Origin: Sphingobacteriales bacterium | GTDB taxonomy: Bacteria; Bacteroidota; Bacteroidia; UKL13-3 | Direction: 5' to 3' | DNA length: 64,000 bases | NCBI GenBank assembly: GCA_021299635.1 | Contig: JAJTFA010000002.1 | Coordinates: 1-64,000, forward strand | Shown: positions 1 through 7,688 of the stretch, one piece after another | Numbering within the stretch: position 1 is the first letter of the stretch | Layout of the letters: each line of letters opens with the position of its first letter | Program-made: the position numbers and the translations under genes | The notes under the pieces: model-generated | What the model was told of the DNA's origin: nothing | What the model saw: only the letters and a program-made list of their open reading frames with translations | Databases searched by the model: none

Positions 1-1
1 G

Positions 2-595
2 TACTCAGGATTAGATTTTGTTGGCATTGAAATGATTACAAAACGTCTTAATATCACTGCAATGGATTCGTTCGAATTTGATTTATGGACTCCAAATTCT
101 ACAACATTTAAATTCAAGCTTGTGGATTTTGGTGCAGATACTTCTTATGGCGGAGGAGATGATAAGGAGCATGAACTTTCAATAACGCCATCACTAAACG
201 GATGGAATCATATATCAGTACCAATATCTGCTTTCACAGGTCTTACCACTAAAGCCAATATAGCACAACTTATTTTTGCCAGTGTGCCATCCGGTTCATC
301 GATTGTTTATATTGATAATGTTTTATTCAGTAAAAAAATGCAAACGTCTCTTTCTTCAGCTTTCCCTGAGCGTGTAGGTATTCATCCAAATCCTGTAAAC
401 AATATCTTAAACATCAATGCGGAACACAAAATTCAACGCATTGTAATTTACAATTCAATGGGTCAAGTTGTATTAAACAGCAGTCCTGAAACACTTCATC
501 CGGTTATTCAGCTCACTGATCTGCCTAACGGAGTTTATTTCGTGCAAGTAACAGTTAATGGTGTTGATACATTTAGTAAAATAAGTAAAGAGTAA
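2..595 (+). CDS. C-terminal part of a secreted T9SS cargo protein (5' end outside window)
   Basis: The reading frame is open from the first bases of the window, so only the last ~198 residues of a longer protein are seen; the ATG at 32 is probably internal. The first ~110 visible residues form a beta-rich stretch like the carbohydrate-binding or jelly-roll modules found in secreted Bacteroidota hydrolases (FEFDLWTPN, then GWNHISVPISAF, then IVYIDNVLF). After a short linker comes a type A T9SS sorting domain: IHPNPVNNILNI, then IVIYNSMGQVV, LPNGVYFVQV and a final FSKISKE. Such domains direct passage through the type IX secretion system and anchoring at the cell surface. The sorting domain is clear. 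The catalytic identity lies outside the window and is unknown. Confidence 0.85.
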   Translation, partial: YSGLDFVGIEMITKRLNITAMDSFEFDLWTPNSTTFKFKLVDFGADTSYGGGDDKEHELSITPSLNGWNHISVPISAFTGLTTKANIAQLIFASVPSGSSIVYIDNVLFSKKMQTSLSSAFPERVGIHPNPVNNILNINAEHKIQRIVIYNSMGQVVLNSSPETLHPVIQLTDLPNGVYFVQVTVNGVDTFSKISKE

Positions 596-620
596 GTTTA
601 GTTTTTTCAATTTGTACTTT

Positions 621-658
621 ATTGGGCAATTGGATTTTTCCGGTTGCCCAATTTTTTT
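621..658 (+). terminator. Rho-independent terminator after the T9SS cargo gene
   Basis: An inverted repeat starting attgggcaa at 621 pairs with ttgcccaat ending at 652. The stem extends inward with wobble pairs to about 13 bp around a loop of ~6 nt. It is followed by a run of seven T. It lies 25 bp after the stop codon. Confidence 0.85.
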
Positions 659-1058
659 AGCTACACTCATCGTAAACCTATTCCGCGATATACAGTGCTA
701 ACTTAGTATAGTAGTAGGTTTCTTTAATGTTTGTACCCTAGCGTAGTAGAGTATTGTTGGTTTAATATGTTGCAAAAATTATAGAACCGGCATCAATTAT
801 TAAGTAGCATATTTTGTACATGTATCATACAGATTTTCTTCTTCACTGTTTGTTGTACAACTACTTGAAGCTATTTATATATAAATAAATGGCATTTATT
901 TTACTTGATTTTGATTATTGGAGATTCGATAAGAAAATTGCTTTATCTGCGTATACTATGGAATATAGGGAATAAGCTTTTGAGGGTTGTGTGCATATTT
1001 AAAACAGTAAAATTGGGAGATAGAGTTGCTAGATGTTTGTCCTAAAAAAGTTCAGCCT
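659..1058. other. 400 bp without a recognisable gene
   Basis: This AT-rich stretch has stop codons in all frames, no codon-like conservation and no tRNA-like or repeat structure that I can see. It leads into two gene remnants (1059-1256 and 1272-1534). The whole 660-1534 stretch therefore looks like a region of gene decay. Confidence 0.5.
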
Positions 1059-1256
1059 TTAAGTTTTAAACTTAAATATAAAGGTCATTGTGCCGTATTG
1101 TTCGTCAGGTCCATCCGTACGTGCAGAAAACTTGGCATCCAATGCGCCCTGTTTGGCTTTTCCCCACAATATATTGCTGGAGTTTGTAGTTCCTTTTTGT
1201 CCGGGCTCGGCTTTTAAAACAAAAGAAAGATAAGAGTAACGTGCTACTTCAATTGC
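1059..1256 (-). pseudogene. Remnant of an unidentified protein gene (C-terminal fragment)
   Basis: On the minus strand 65 codons are open between a TAA at 1257-1259 and a TAA at 1059-1061, with no usable start codon. The translation is protein-like rather than random: it contains VLKAEPGQKGTTNSSNIL, then WGKAKQGALDAKFSART and GPDEQYGTMTFIF. Residue composition is balanced, and a basic C-terminus ends just before the stop, as in a real C-terminal domain. The plus-strand ORF across the same bases is low-quality and looks like its antisense shadow. I do not recognise the family. The best reading is the tail of a gene whose 5' part has been deleted. Chance is still possible. Confidence 0.4.
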
Positions 1257-1271
1257 TTAATGAACTGAAAG

Positions 1272-1534
1272 ATGTTTAATACTTTTGTATATATCGAAGA
1301 AGATATTCTTACGCATCCCGGCACGTTGCAAATCTTAAGCAAACTAGGAAATCCGAAGGTGGTGCCTATTAAGCATTATAAAGATGTGTTTAATCAATCC
1401 GGCTGCTTTTTCATCCTTTTGAAAAAACAGATGAAACGGTTTCATACACTCCGCACGTAAAACAAAAGTTAATTGAAATAGTGGCTAATCGCATTGTTGA
1501 TTATGAGCCACAGGCATCAATAGCCATACTTTAA
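1272..1534 (+). pseudogene. Remnant of a spore photoproduct lyase (SplB)-like radical SAM gene, internally deleted and frameshifted
   Basis: The first ~45 codons from ATG 1272 read FVYIEEDILTHPGTLQILSK followed by VPIKHYKDVFNQS. This resembles the N-terminus of the spore photoproduct lyase family, where an HYKDVF-like motif precedes the conserved QxxFxLQK stretch. After that point the frame loses sense. From about 1412, in another frame, HPFEKTDETVSYTPHVKQ then IVANRIVDYEPQASIAIL runs to TAA at 1532-1534 and looks like the C-terminus of an enzyme. The intervening ~250 residues, including the radical-SAM CxxxCxxC cluster site, are absent. I infer a large in-gene deletion plus frameshift. The family assignment is from memory of the N-terminal motif only. 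Confidence 0.5.
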
Positions 1535-1556
1535 TTGTGCCTTTATTTACCGCTAT

Positions 1557-2435
1557 TTATATCAGGGTATAATTTTTATATTCAAACAGTCTAACTCCGG
1601 TTAATTTCTCAATCGCTTTTAATATTTTTTCTTTAACCGATAACTTCTTTTTGTTGCTATCCCAATCAAAGTGCCAATTCATGCGCTTCAGCCGTTCATT
1701 CATAACCTGAGGATGTGTTCCGGTAAATTTTTGTAAGGAGTCAATAGCAGAGTAATCAAACGCATCGGCTTGTGTCACATTTTTTTTTACCCATTCGTCA
1801 TCATGCCACATTCTATGAAAACTTTTCTGTTTTTCCTGTTGTGAGCGTGGGTCTTTTACCCAACCGTAATGATATACTTTTGCCGCAATGGCTTTAACCT
1901 GCAGCTTTCTGTCATTTATTCTAAACCCTTGTGCATCGCGGTAACTTTTTATGTTTTTAATGTTTCGAATAATGCGCACTTCATTGCGATACCATTTACG
2001 TGAATCTCCTACAAAATCATAGCTGCCATAAAAATGCACATAGCCGAATAACAATCCTTCAACCGCTTCATCATCTTTAAACCGTTTGCAAGATTCAATT
2101 ATTTCATGGTGGTATTGCTCATGCACTACTTCATCACCTTGCAAGTAAAAGCACCAGTCGGCTTTAGGGTTAATAGCTGCAAAGGCTTTATTGGTTTCAA
2201 CGGCCAGCACCCTTCCACCTTCGCGTAAACTATCGTCCCACACGGTTTCAATTATTTTTATTTTAGGAGACCCGATTAATTGAATAAGGCCTAACGTATC
2301 ATCCTCACTCTTGCCAACTGCAACAATATATTCATCAACAACAGGAAGTATACTCAGTATGGATTCCACAATGGGGTAGTCATACTTAATGGCATTGCGC
2401 ACAATGGTAAACCCGCTGATAAATGGCTTGGACAT
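1557..2435 (-). CDS. Glycosyltransferase, GT2-like (GT-A fold)
   Basis: A 292-aa cytoplasmic protein with no signal peptide or membrane segment. The N-terminus (FISGFTIVRNAIKYDYPI, then ESILSILPVVDEYIVAVG) is the nucleotide-sugar-binding half of family 2 glycosyltransferases. WCFYLQGDEVVHEQ at ~93-106 sits where the metal-binding DxD motif usually lies (here GDE). The rest is rich in aromatic and charged residues, as in enzymes that modify surface polysaccharide or lipid-linked sugars. It stands alone, divergent from feoA with a 108-bp gap, and no other glycan gene is adjacent, so substrate and product cannot be named. Family-level call is secure; function is open. Confidence 0.8.
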   Translation of the reverse strand: MSKPFISGFTIVRNAIKYDYPIVESILSILPVVDEYIVAVGKSEDDTLGLIQLIGSPKIKIIETVWDDSLREGGRVLAVETNKAFAAINPKADWCFYLQGDEVVHEQYHHEIIESCKRFKDDEAVEGLLFGYVHFYGSYDFVGDSRKWYRNEVRIIRNIKNIKSYRDAQGFRINDRKLQVKAIAAKVYHYGWVKDPRSQQEKQKSFHRMWHDDEWVKKNVTQADAFDYSAIDSLQKFTGTHPQVMNERLKRMNWHFDWDSNKKKLSVKEKILKAIEKLTGVRLFEYKNYTLI

Positions 2436-2472
2436 GGTGCTAATAACGCTGATTTTTATGAATTATTCATCA

Positions 2473-2495
2473 AAAGGAAAAATCCTTTACATTCG
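2473..2495 (+). promoter_or_regulatory. Candidate operator and -7 element upstream of feoAB
   Basis: A perfect inverted repeat, aaagga-(4 nt)-tccttt, occupies 2473-2488. It abuts TACATTCG at 2488-2495, one mismatch from the Bacteroidota -7 element TAnnTTTG, 48 bp before the feoA start. This position suits a metal-responsive repressor of the Fur or DtxR type, but the repeat does not match a consensus I know. Inference only. Confidence 0.35.
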
Positions 2496-2543
2496 TAGCC
2501 TTAACTGTAGAGGCCCCGCAGGCTTTTCTGTTACTCAAAAAAA

Positions 2544-2765
2544 ATGAAACTGTCTGAATTGCAATTTGGTCAAACCGCTGTGGTTTCTGAAGTGTTGGGA
2601 GAAGACCTTTCGCTTAAACTTTTTGAAATGGGTTTATTACCCGGTGAAGAGGTTGCGCTTGAAAACATTGCCCCTTTTGGCGACCCTATTGCCATTCGCG
2701 TAGGCGAGTATAAAATGTGCCTGCGCCTGCAGGATGCTGAAAATATTGAAATAAAACTGAATTAA
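2544..2765 (+). CDS. feoA: FeoA, ferrous iron transport accessory protein
   Basis: A 73-aa SH3-like protein. KLSELQFGQTAVVSEVLGE followed by LKLFEMGLLPGEEVAL is the standard FeoA/FeoA-like domain pattern (regulating position, turn, then E-x-G-L-x-P-G). It ends IAIRVGEYKMCLRLQDAENI, as in FeoA proteins of usual size (~75 aa). FeoA is a small cytoplasmic partner of the FeoB Fe(II) permease and is thought to modulate its G-domain. The FeoB GTG start lies 8 bp downstream, so the two are co-transcribed. No FeoC follows. Confidence 0.93.
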   Translation: MKLSELQFGQTAVVSEVLGEDLSLKLFEMGLLPGEEVALENIAPFGDPIAIRVGEYKMCLRLQDAENIEIKLN

Positions 2766-2772
2766 GTAAAAC

Positions 2773-4881
2773 GTGAAGCAGGAAATAACCGTAGCACTGG
2801 TAGGAAATCCCAACAGCGGCAAAACATCTTTGTTTAATGCCCTTACCGGTCTTAATCAAAAAGTAAGCAATTTTCCGGGCACCACGGTTGATAAGAAAAC
2901 CGGCTATACCAGGCTTAATGCAGATACACGGGCGCAAATCATTGATTTACCCGGAACCTATAGCCTATATCCCAAATCAGCTGATGAATTGGTTACTTAT
3001 GAAATTCTGCGCAATAAAGCAGAAACAGATTTTCCGGACCTCGTGCTTTTTATTGCCGATGCTTCTAACCTTAAACGCAACCTGCTGCTGCTTACTCAGG
3101 TGGCAGATTTAGGCGTGCCTGTAATACTTGCCCTAAACATGACAGATATTGCAGAGCGTAGGGGCGTTTTTTATGATGTTCAACTTTTATCAGATGCGTT
3201 ACAGGTGCCTGTAGTGCCCATCAATGCCAGGCAAAGAAAAGGCATAGCTGAAATTAAAGCGCATTTGCTAAACGAGCAGAATTACAGCAAACACACCTAC
3301 TATTCTTTAAGCGGAGTAAATGAACAGTTGCTAAATGAGGTATGTGAAATAACTGATAAAAGAAATACGTATGCAGCATTGCAATATGCGATTAACGCAT
3401 CGGTATTGCTAAATACCAAAGCCAGGCAAATTCGTACCTGTTTTGAGAAATATGCTTTTGATACACGGGGTTTTCAGGAAAAAGAAATACTGGCGCGCTA
3501 TCATATCATTGATGAGGCTGTGCGTAAAAGCCGCAGGGAAAAAGCAAATAGCAAGCTCAAATCAATAACTGCGCAGGCAGATAAAATACTTACCCATCGT
3601 ATATGGGGCATTGCCATATTTTTAGGGTTATTATTTTTGGTTTTTCAGGCTATTTTTTCCTGGAGTACTTACCCAATGGATTGGGTTGAGAAAGGCTTTT
3701 TAGTCTCCTCTCAATGGGTAGAAGATACCCTGCCCGCAGGTGTGCTCAATGATTTGTTGGTGCATGGCATACTTGCAGGCCTTAGCGGGGTAATGGTGTT
3801 TTTGCCTCAAATCATCATCTTGTTTGCTTTTATTGCCATACTGGAAGATGTGGGCTATATGGCACGAGTGGGATTTATTATGGATCGCATCATGCGGCCT
3901 TTTGGCATGAACGGAAAATCCGTTGTACCACTTATTAGCGGCATGGCTTGCGCTGTTCCCAGCATAATGGCCTCTCGCAGTATAGAAAACAAAAAAGAAC
4001 GATTGATAACCATTTTAGTTATTCCTTTAATGAGCTGCTCTGCACGTTTGCCGGTTTATACTTTGTTGATCGCTATGCTCGTGCCGGAAGAAGCCGAATG
4101 GGGCCCCTTTAACCTACATGGCATTGTTATGATGCTAATGTACCTGGTTGGCTTTGGTGCAGCGCTGTTTAGTGCCTTTTTATTTAAGCAATTTATTAAA
4201 TCAGAAACAAAAAATTATTTCATGATGGAACTGCCTGGCTATAAGCTGCCGCTGGCCGGTAATATTCTGATTACCTTGTTTGATAAAGGAAAGGCCTTTG
4301 TTTGGGGTGCGGGCAAAATCATTGTTGCAGTTTCAGTGATCCTGTGGGCATTGGCCTCTTTTGGACCAAGAGATGACATGCGGGCCGTGGAAGCCAAGTA
4401 TTTGCAAATGTCCATGGATGCAGGCTCCGGTAAGACGGCTGAAGAACTTGCAACCATGAAGGATGCAGAAAAACTGGAAGTATCTTATGCAGGCGTTTTT
4501 GGAAAGTGGATTGAGCCTGTAATAAAACCGCTTGGTTTCGACTGGAAAATTGGCATTGCCCTTATTACTTCACTAGCAGCCAGAGAGGTTTTTGTTGGCA
4601 CCATGAGCACCATTTACAGCGTAGGCGGTGATATTGAAGACCTCAACAATATTCGTGCAAAAATGGGTAGTGAATTTGATAATCAGACGGGTAAGCCCAA
4701 ATATTCCCTTGCAACAGTTTGGTCGCTGATGATATTTTATGCCTTTGCCCTGCAATGCATGAGTACCATATCAGTGGTGCAAACCGAAACACGCAGCTGG
4801 AAGTGGGCCTCCATACAGTTTGTGTATATGACCGCCCTGGCTTATCTGAGCAGCTTAGCTGTATTTCACCTGTTTAGCTAA
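2773..4881 (+). CDS. feoB: FeoB, GTP-dependent ferrous iron permease
   Basis: A 702-aa inner-membrane protein importing Fe(II). The N-terminal G domain has G1 GNPNSGKT (11-18), G3 DLPGTYSL (~58) and G4 NMTD (~121). A helical spacer follows to ~270, then two Gate domains. The first Gate domain contains KSVVPLISGMACAVPSIMAS and the conserved PLMSCSARLPVY Cys region lining the pore. The second carries LITSLAAREVFVGTMSTIY. The C-terminus has two further membrane helices. The start is GTG at 2773, 8 bp after feoA; no ATG upstream fits. Length and all motifs are normal, so the system should be functional. It is probably iron-repressed, judging only from the candidate operator before feoA. Confidence 0.96.
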   Translation: MKQEITVALVGNPNSGKTSLFNALTGLNQKVSNFPGTTVDKKTGYTRLNADTRAQIIDLPGTYSLYPKSADELVTYEILRNKAETDFPDLVLFIADASNLKRNLLLLTQVADLGVPVILALNMTDIAERRGVFYDVQLLSDALQVPVVPINARQRKGIAEIKAHLLNEQNYSKHTYYSLSGVNEQLLNEVCEITDKRNTYAALQYAINASVLLNTKARQIRTCFEKYAFDTRGFQEKEILARYHIIDEAVRKSRREKANSKLKSITAQADKILTHRIWGIAIFLGLLFLVFQAIFSWSTYPMDWVEKGFLVSSQWVEDTLPAGVLNDLLVHGILAGLSGVMVFLPQIIILFAFIAILEDVGYMARVGFIMDRIMRPFGMNGKSVVPLISGMACAVPSIMASRSIENKKERLITILVIPLMSCSARLPVYTLLIAMLVPEEAEWGPFNLHGIVMMLMYLVGFGAALFSAFLFKQFIKSETKNYFMMELPGYKLPLAGNILITLFDKGKAFVWGAGKIIVAVSVILWALASFGPRDDMRAVEAKYLQMSMDAGSGKTAEELATMKDAEKLEVSYAGVFGKWIEPVIKPLGFDWKIGIALITSLAAREVFVGTMSTIYSVGGDIEDLNNIRAKMGSEFDNQTGKPKYSLATVWSLMIFYAFALQCMSTISVVQTETRSWKWASIQFVYMTALAYLSSLAVFHLFS

Positions 4882-4985
4882 ACAAACTTTCTTTTTGGGG
4901 TGGTGCAACTTTTACCCTGCCAAAGCGTTTACATAAGAAATCTAAAAATCAGTTGCCGTTTAATGAAAATCTTTTATATTTCCCC

Positions 4986-4993
4986 TAAATTTG
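4986..4993 (+). promoter_or_regulatory. Bacteroidota -7 element for rpoD
   Basis: TAAATTTG is an exact match to TAnnTTTG, the -7 element read by the Bacteroidota primary sigma factor. It lies 35 bp upstream of the rpoD ATG. No clear -33 TTG is found at the expected spacing. Confidence 0.5.
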
Positions 4994-5028
4994 CAATCCT
5001 TTAGAAAAGAAGAGGCGATTAATACAAT

Positions 5029-5892
5029 ATGAGACAGCTTAAAATATCAAAACAATTTACCAACCGCGAAAGCAAATCGCTGGATAAATACTTGAACGAG
5101 ATTTCCAAAGTTCCAATGATTGATGCACAGGAAGAAGTGGAATTGGCGCGCAGGATACGCGAAGGCGATCAGGTAGCTTTGGAGCGCTTGGTAAATGCCA
5201 ATCTGCGTTTCGTGGTTTCGGTATCAAAACAATATCAGAATCAAGGTTTAACACTGGGCGATTTAATTAACGAAGGCAATTTGGGCCTTATAAAAGCAGC
5301 AAAAAGATTTGATGAAACCCGTGGTTTTAAATTCATTTCTTATGCCGTTTGGTGGATTCGTCAATCCATTCTTCAGGCATTGGCCGATCAAAGCCGTATA
5401 GTGCGTTTGCCTTTAAACAAAGTAGGTTCTATTGGTCGTATTGGTAGTGTAGCTGCTAAGTTAGAACAACGCTTAGAGCGTGAGCCAACGGTAGAAGAGA
5501 TTGCTGTTGAAATGGATTTACCTTTGCAGGAAGTGGAAAACGCCCTGCGTTCAACCGGTCGTCATTTGTCTATTGATGCACCATTAACTGATGGAGAAGA
5601 CAATACCTTATTGGGTATTTTGGATAGCAACGATGAGCCGCGTCCTGATGTGCAACTGATTAATGAATCATTACAAAAAGAAATTAACCGCGTTATTTCT
5701 ACCCTTTCAGAAAAAGAGAGAGATGTATTGAAATACTATTATGGTTTAGATGGTGGCCCGGCTCATACTTTAGAGGATATCAGTGAGAAAATTGGCTTAA
5801 CACGCGAGCGTGTACGTCAAATAAAAGAAAAGGCACTGAGAAGGTTGCGTAAATCATCAAAAAGTAAAATATTAAAAGCGTATTTGGGTTAA
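5029..5892 (+). CDS. rpoD: RNA polymerase primary sigma factor, RpoD/SigA family
   Basis: A 287-aa sigma-70 protein of the short Bacteroidota primary type, which lacks region 1.1. Region 1.2 reads [20 protein letters not shown]. Region 2, with core binding and -10 recognition, contains [19 protein letters not shown] and [19 protein letters not shown]. Region 3 follows, then region 4 with the helix-turn-helix [20 protein letters not shown]. Its C-terminus is [11 protein letters not shown]. This is the housekeeping sigma factor expected to read the TAnnTTTG promoters seen throughout the window. It is monocistronic: a promoter element lies upstream and a strong hairpin follows 22 bp after the stop. 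Motifs are complete. Confidence 0.96.
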   Translation: MRQLKISKQFTNRESKSLDKYLNEISKVPMIDAQEEVELARRIREGDQVALERLVNANLRFVVSVSKQYQNQGLTLGDLINEGNLGLIKAAKRFDETRGFKFISYAVWWIRQSILQALADQSRIVRLPLNKVGSIGRIGSVAAKLEQRLEREPTVEEIAVEMDLPLQEVENALRSTGRHLSIDAPLTDGEDNTLLGILDSNDEPRPDVQLINESLQKEINRVISTLSEKERDVLKYYYGLDGGPAHTLEDISEKIGLTRERVRQIKEKALRRLRKSSKSKILKAYLG

Positions 5893-5914
5893 TACATCCT
5901 GCGCAAATGGTTGA

Positions 5915-5948
5915 AACATCTGTCGATTGTCTTCGGCAGATGTTTTTT
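5915..5948 (+). terminator. Rho-independent terminator after rpoD
   Basis: aacatctg at 5915-5922 pairs with cagatgtt at 5937-5944. The stem extends inward to ~12 bp and a 6-nt loop containing TTG. A run of T follows at 5943-5948. It overlaps the promoter of the next operon. Confidence 0.85.
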
Positions 5949-5955
5949 ATTTTTG
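5927..5955 (+). promoter_or_regulatory. Promoter of the rhomboid operon, embedded in the rpoD terminator
   Basis: TATTTTTG at 5948-5955 matches the -7 element TAnnTTTG exactly. TTG at 5927-5929 lies 18 bp upstream, fitting the -33 element. The predicted start is near 5962, with the ATG at 5986. This is the best two-box promoter match I found in the window. Confidence 0.6.
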
Positions 5956-5985
5956 AAACATACAGGTCGCATAAAATAATAGCAC

Positions 5986-6819
5986 ATGAGTAATCACAGA
6001 TTGTCTGATTTTTCTATTTTACCTGCGGTGGTCAAAAACTTGCTCATCATAAACGGCCTCTGCTTTTTGGCTTATGTGGTTTTGGCCGATAGGGGCATTA
6101 TCAACCTCAATGAAACCTTGGGCCTGTATTATCCAGAATCTAAATTTTTTAAACCCTATCAGCTCATCAGCCATGTGTTTATGCATGGTTCATTCATGCA
6201 TTTGTTCTTCAACATGTTTTCCTTGTGGATGTTTGGCAATGTGCTGGAAAACTATTGGGGGCCAAAACGTTTTTTCATTTATTATTTTGTTACTGCATTC
6301 GGTTCAGCAGCCTTGCATATTGGTGTAAATGCATTTGAGGTAATGCAAATAAAGCAGGCCATTGCCGGATATATTTCTTCTCCCGGATATGATTCGTTTT
6401 TAGCGCTTCAGGAAAAAATTGATCCAACATTGATTGATAATGACTATTTTCAATCGTTTATGCGTGAGTGGCAAACGCAGAAACAGAATCCTCAACTTAT
6501 ACAAGGCTCAATAGAATTAACCGATGCCATGGTACAGCGCAAGATTAATGTGCCTACGGTTGGGGCTTCGGGGGCTGTTTTTGGACTATTGCTTGCCTTT
6601 GGCATGCTATTTCCCAACACCCAATTAATGATGTTGTTTTTCCCTTTTCCCATTAAAGCCAAATATTTTGTAATGATTTATGGTGCATTGGAGTTATATC
6701 AGGGAGTAGCCAATAACCCTACAGATCATGTAGCTCACTTTGCACATTTGGGTGGAATGTTATTTGGTTTTATATTGATTAAAATATGGAATAAAACCAA
6801 TAGGCATACGTTTTATTAG
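5986..6819 (+). CDS. Rhomboid family intramembrane serine protease
   Basis: A 277-aa inner-membrane protein with about six hydrophobic segments. HVFMHGSFMHLFFNMFSLWM (~63) is the conserved HxxxxHxxxN rhomboid helix. The nucleophile motif GASGAVFG (~198) supplies the serine, and HVAHFAHLGGMLFG (~245) supplies the catalytic histidine. Both residues of the Ser-His dyad are therefore present and the enzyme should be active. An unusually long polar insertion of ~60 residues (about 118-175) separates the N-terminal helices from the serine helix. It is first in an operon with a second rhomboid 8 bp downstream. Substrates are unknown. Confidence 0.92.
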   Translation: MSNHRLSDFSILPAVVKNLLIINGLCFLAYVVLADRGIINLNETLGLYYPESKFFKPYQLISHVFMHGSFMHLFFNMFSLWMFGNVLENYWGPKRFFIYYFVTAFGSAALHIGVNAFEVMQIKQAIAGYISSPGYDSFLALQEKIDPTLIDNDYFQSFMREWQTQKQNPQLIQGSIELTDAMVQRKINVPTVGASGAVFGLLLAFGMLFPNTQLMMLFFPFPIKAKYFVMIYGALELYQGVANNPTDHVAHFAHLGGMLFGFILIKIWNKTNRHTFY

Positions 6820-6827
6820 CGGTTAAC

Positions 6828-7688
6828 ATGAATTTAATTAATGAAATAAAATACACATTCAGTAATAATGATCATGCCATTAAGCGCATCATCATCATTA
6901 ATGTGGCGGTATTTCTAACCTTTGCCATCTTTCATGTATTTGCCTTTTTATTCAGGCTAGATGCAATGGCTGTTCATCATTTTAAAACGCATTTAATGCT
7001 GCCTGCTTCCTTTACTACTTTTATTAGCCAACCATGGAGCCTGTTAACCTGCATGTTTTTACATGATGGCTTTTTTCATATCCTGTTTAATATGTTGTGG
7101 CTGTTTTGGATTGGTAGCTTGTTGCATGAGTACTTAGGAAACCGCAAGGTATACGAAGCCTATTTTGCCGGAGGTGTTTTTGGCGGTCTGGTTTTTATGT
7201 TGTGTTATCAATTGTTGCCGGTTTTTCAAAACCAACTTAGTACCACTTATGCTTTGGGAGCCTCTGCAGGAGTATTGAGCGTAGTTGTTGCTGCAGCAAC
7301 TTTATTGCCCAATTATCCTTTTCAATTATTATTTTTTGGTACGGTTCGGCTTAAATACATTGCTTTAATAAGTGTGTTACTCGATTTTATTAGTATACCT
7401 TCAGGCAATGCAGGTGGACATATTGCGCATATTGGCGGTGCTTTGTTTGGATATTTATACATCAAATACATTTATAAGTATGGAACACTGCTGCCCGATA
7501 AATGGTGGAGCATTTTCAGGGGTAAGTCAAAAGTAAAGATTCACTACCAGCAAACACAGTCTAAAACATGGAAGGCAAAGCCTTCACAAGATGAGATTGA
7601 TCGTATTCTGGATAAAATTTCTAAATCCGGATATGACAGCCTTACCAAAAATGAAAAGGATATGTTATTTAAAGCCAGTAAAGAATAA
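6828..7688 (+). CDS. Rhomboid family protease with C-terminal DUF6576-like tail
   Basis: A 286-aa membrane protein paralogous to the upstream rhomboid. It has MFLHDGFFHILFNMLWLFWI (the HxxxxHxxxN helix), LGASAGVLSVVVAAATLLP with the GxSxG serine (~148), and GGHIAHIGGALFGYL with the catalytic His (~205). Unlike its partner it carries a basic cytoplasmic extension after ~230 ending in KPSQDEIDRILDKISKSGYD then LTKNEKDMLFKASKE, a short helical domain typical of Bacteroidota rhomboids. Its TAA stop overlaps the next gene's ATG by 1 bp. Tandem pairing suggests division of labour or a heteromeric assembly (inference). Confidence 0.9.
   Translation: MNLINEIKYTFSNNDHAIKRIIIINVAVFLTFAIFHVFAFLFRLDAMAVHHFKTHLMLPASFTTFISQPWSLLTCMFLHDGFFHILFNMLWLFWIGSLLHEYLGNRKVYEAYFAGGVFGGLVFMLCYQLLPVFQNQLSTTYALGASAGVLSVVVAAATLLPNYPFQLLFFGTVRLKYIALISVLLDFISIPSGNAGGHIAHIGGALFGYLYIKYIYKYGTLLPDKWWSIFRGKSKVKIHYQQTQSKTWKAKPSQDEIDRILDKISKSGYDSLTKNEKDMLFKASKE

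Noticed and set aside
1026-1217. 63-aa plus-strand ORF
   Set aside because: Unlike its minus-strand counterpart it has odd composition (many Cys, Arg, Ser runs) and no domain sense; it is the antisense of the remnant at 1059-1256.
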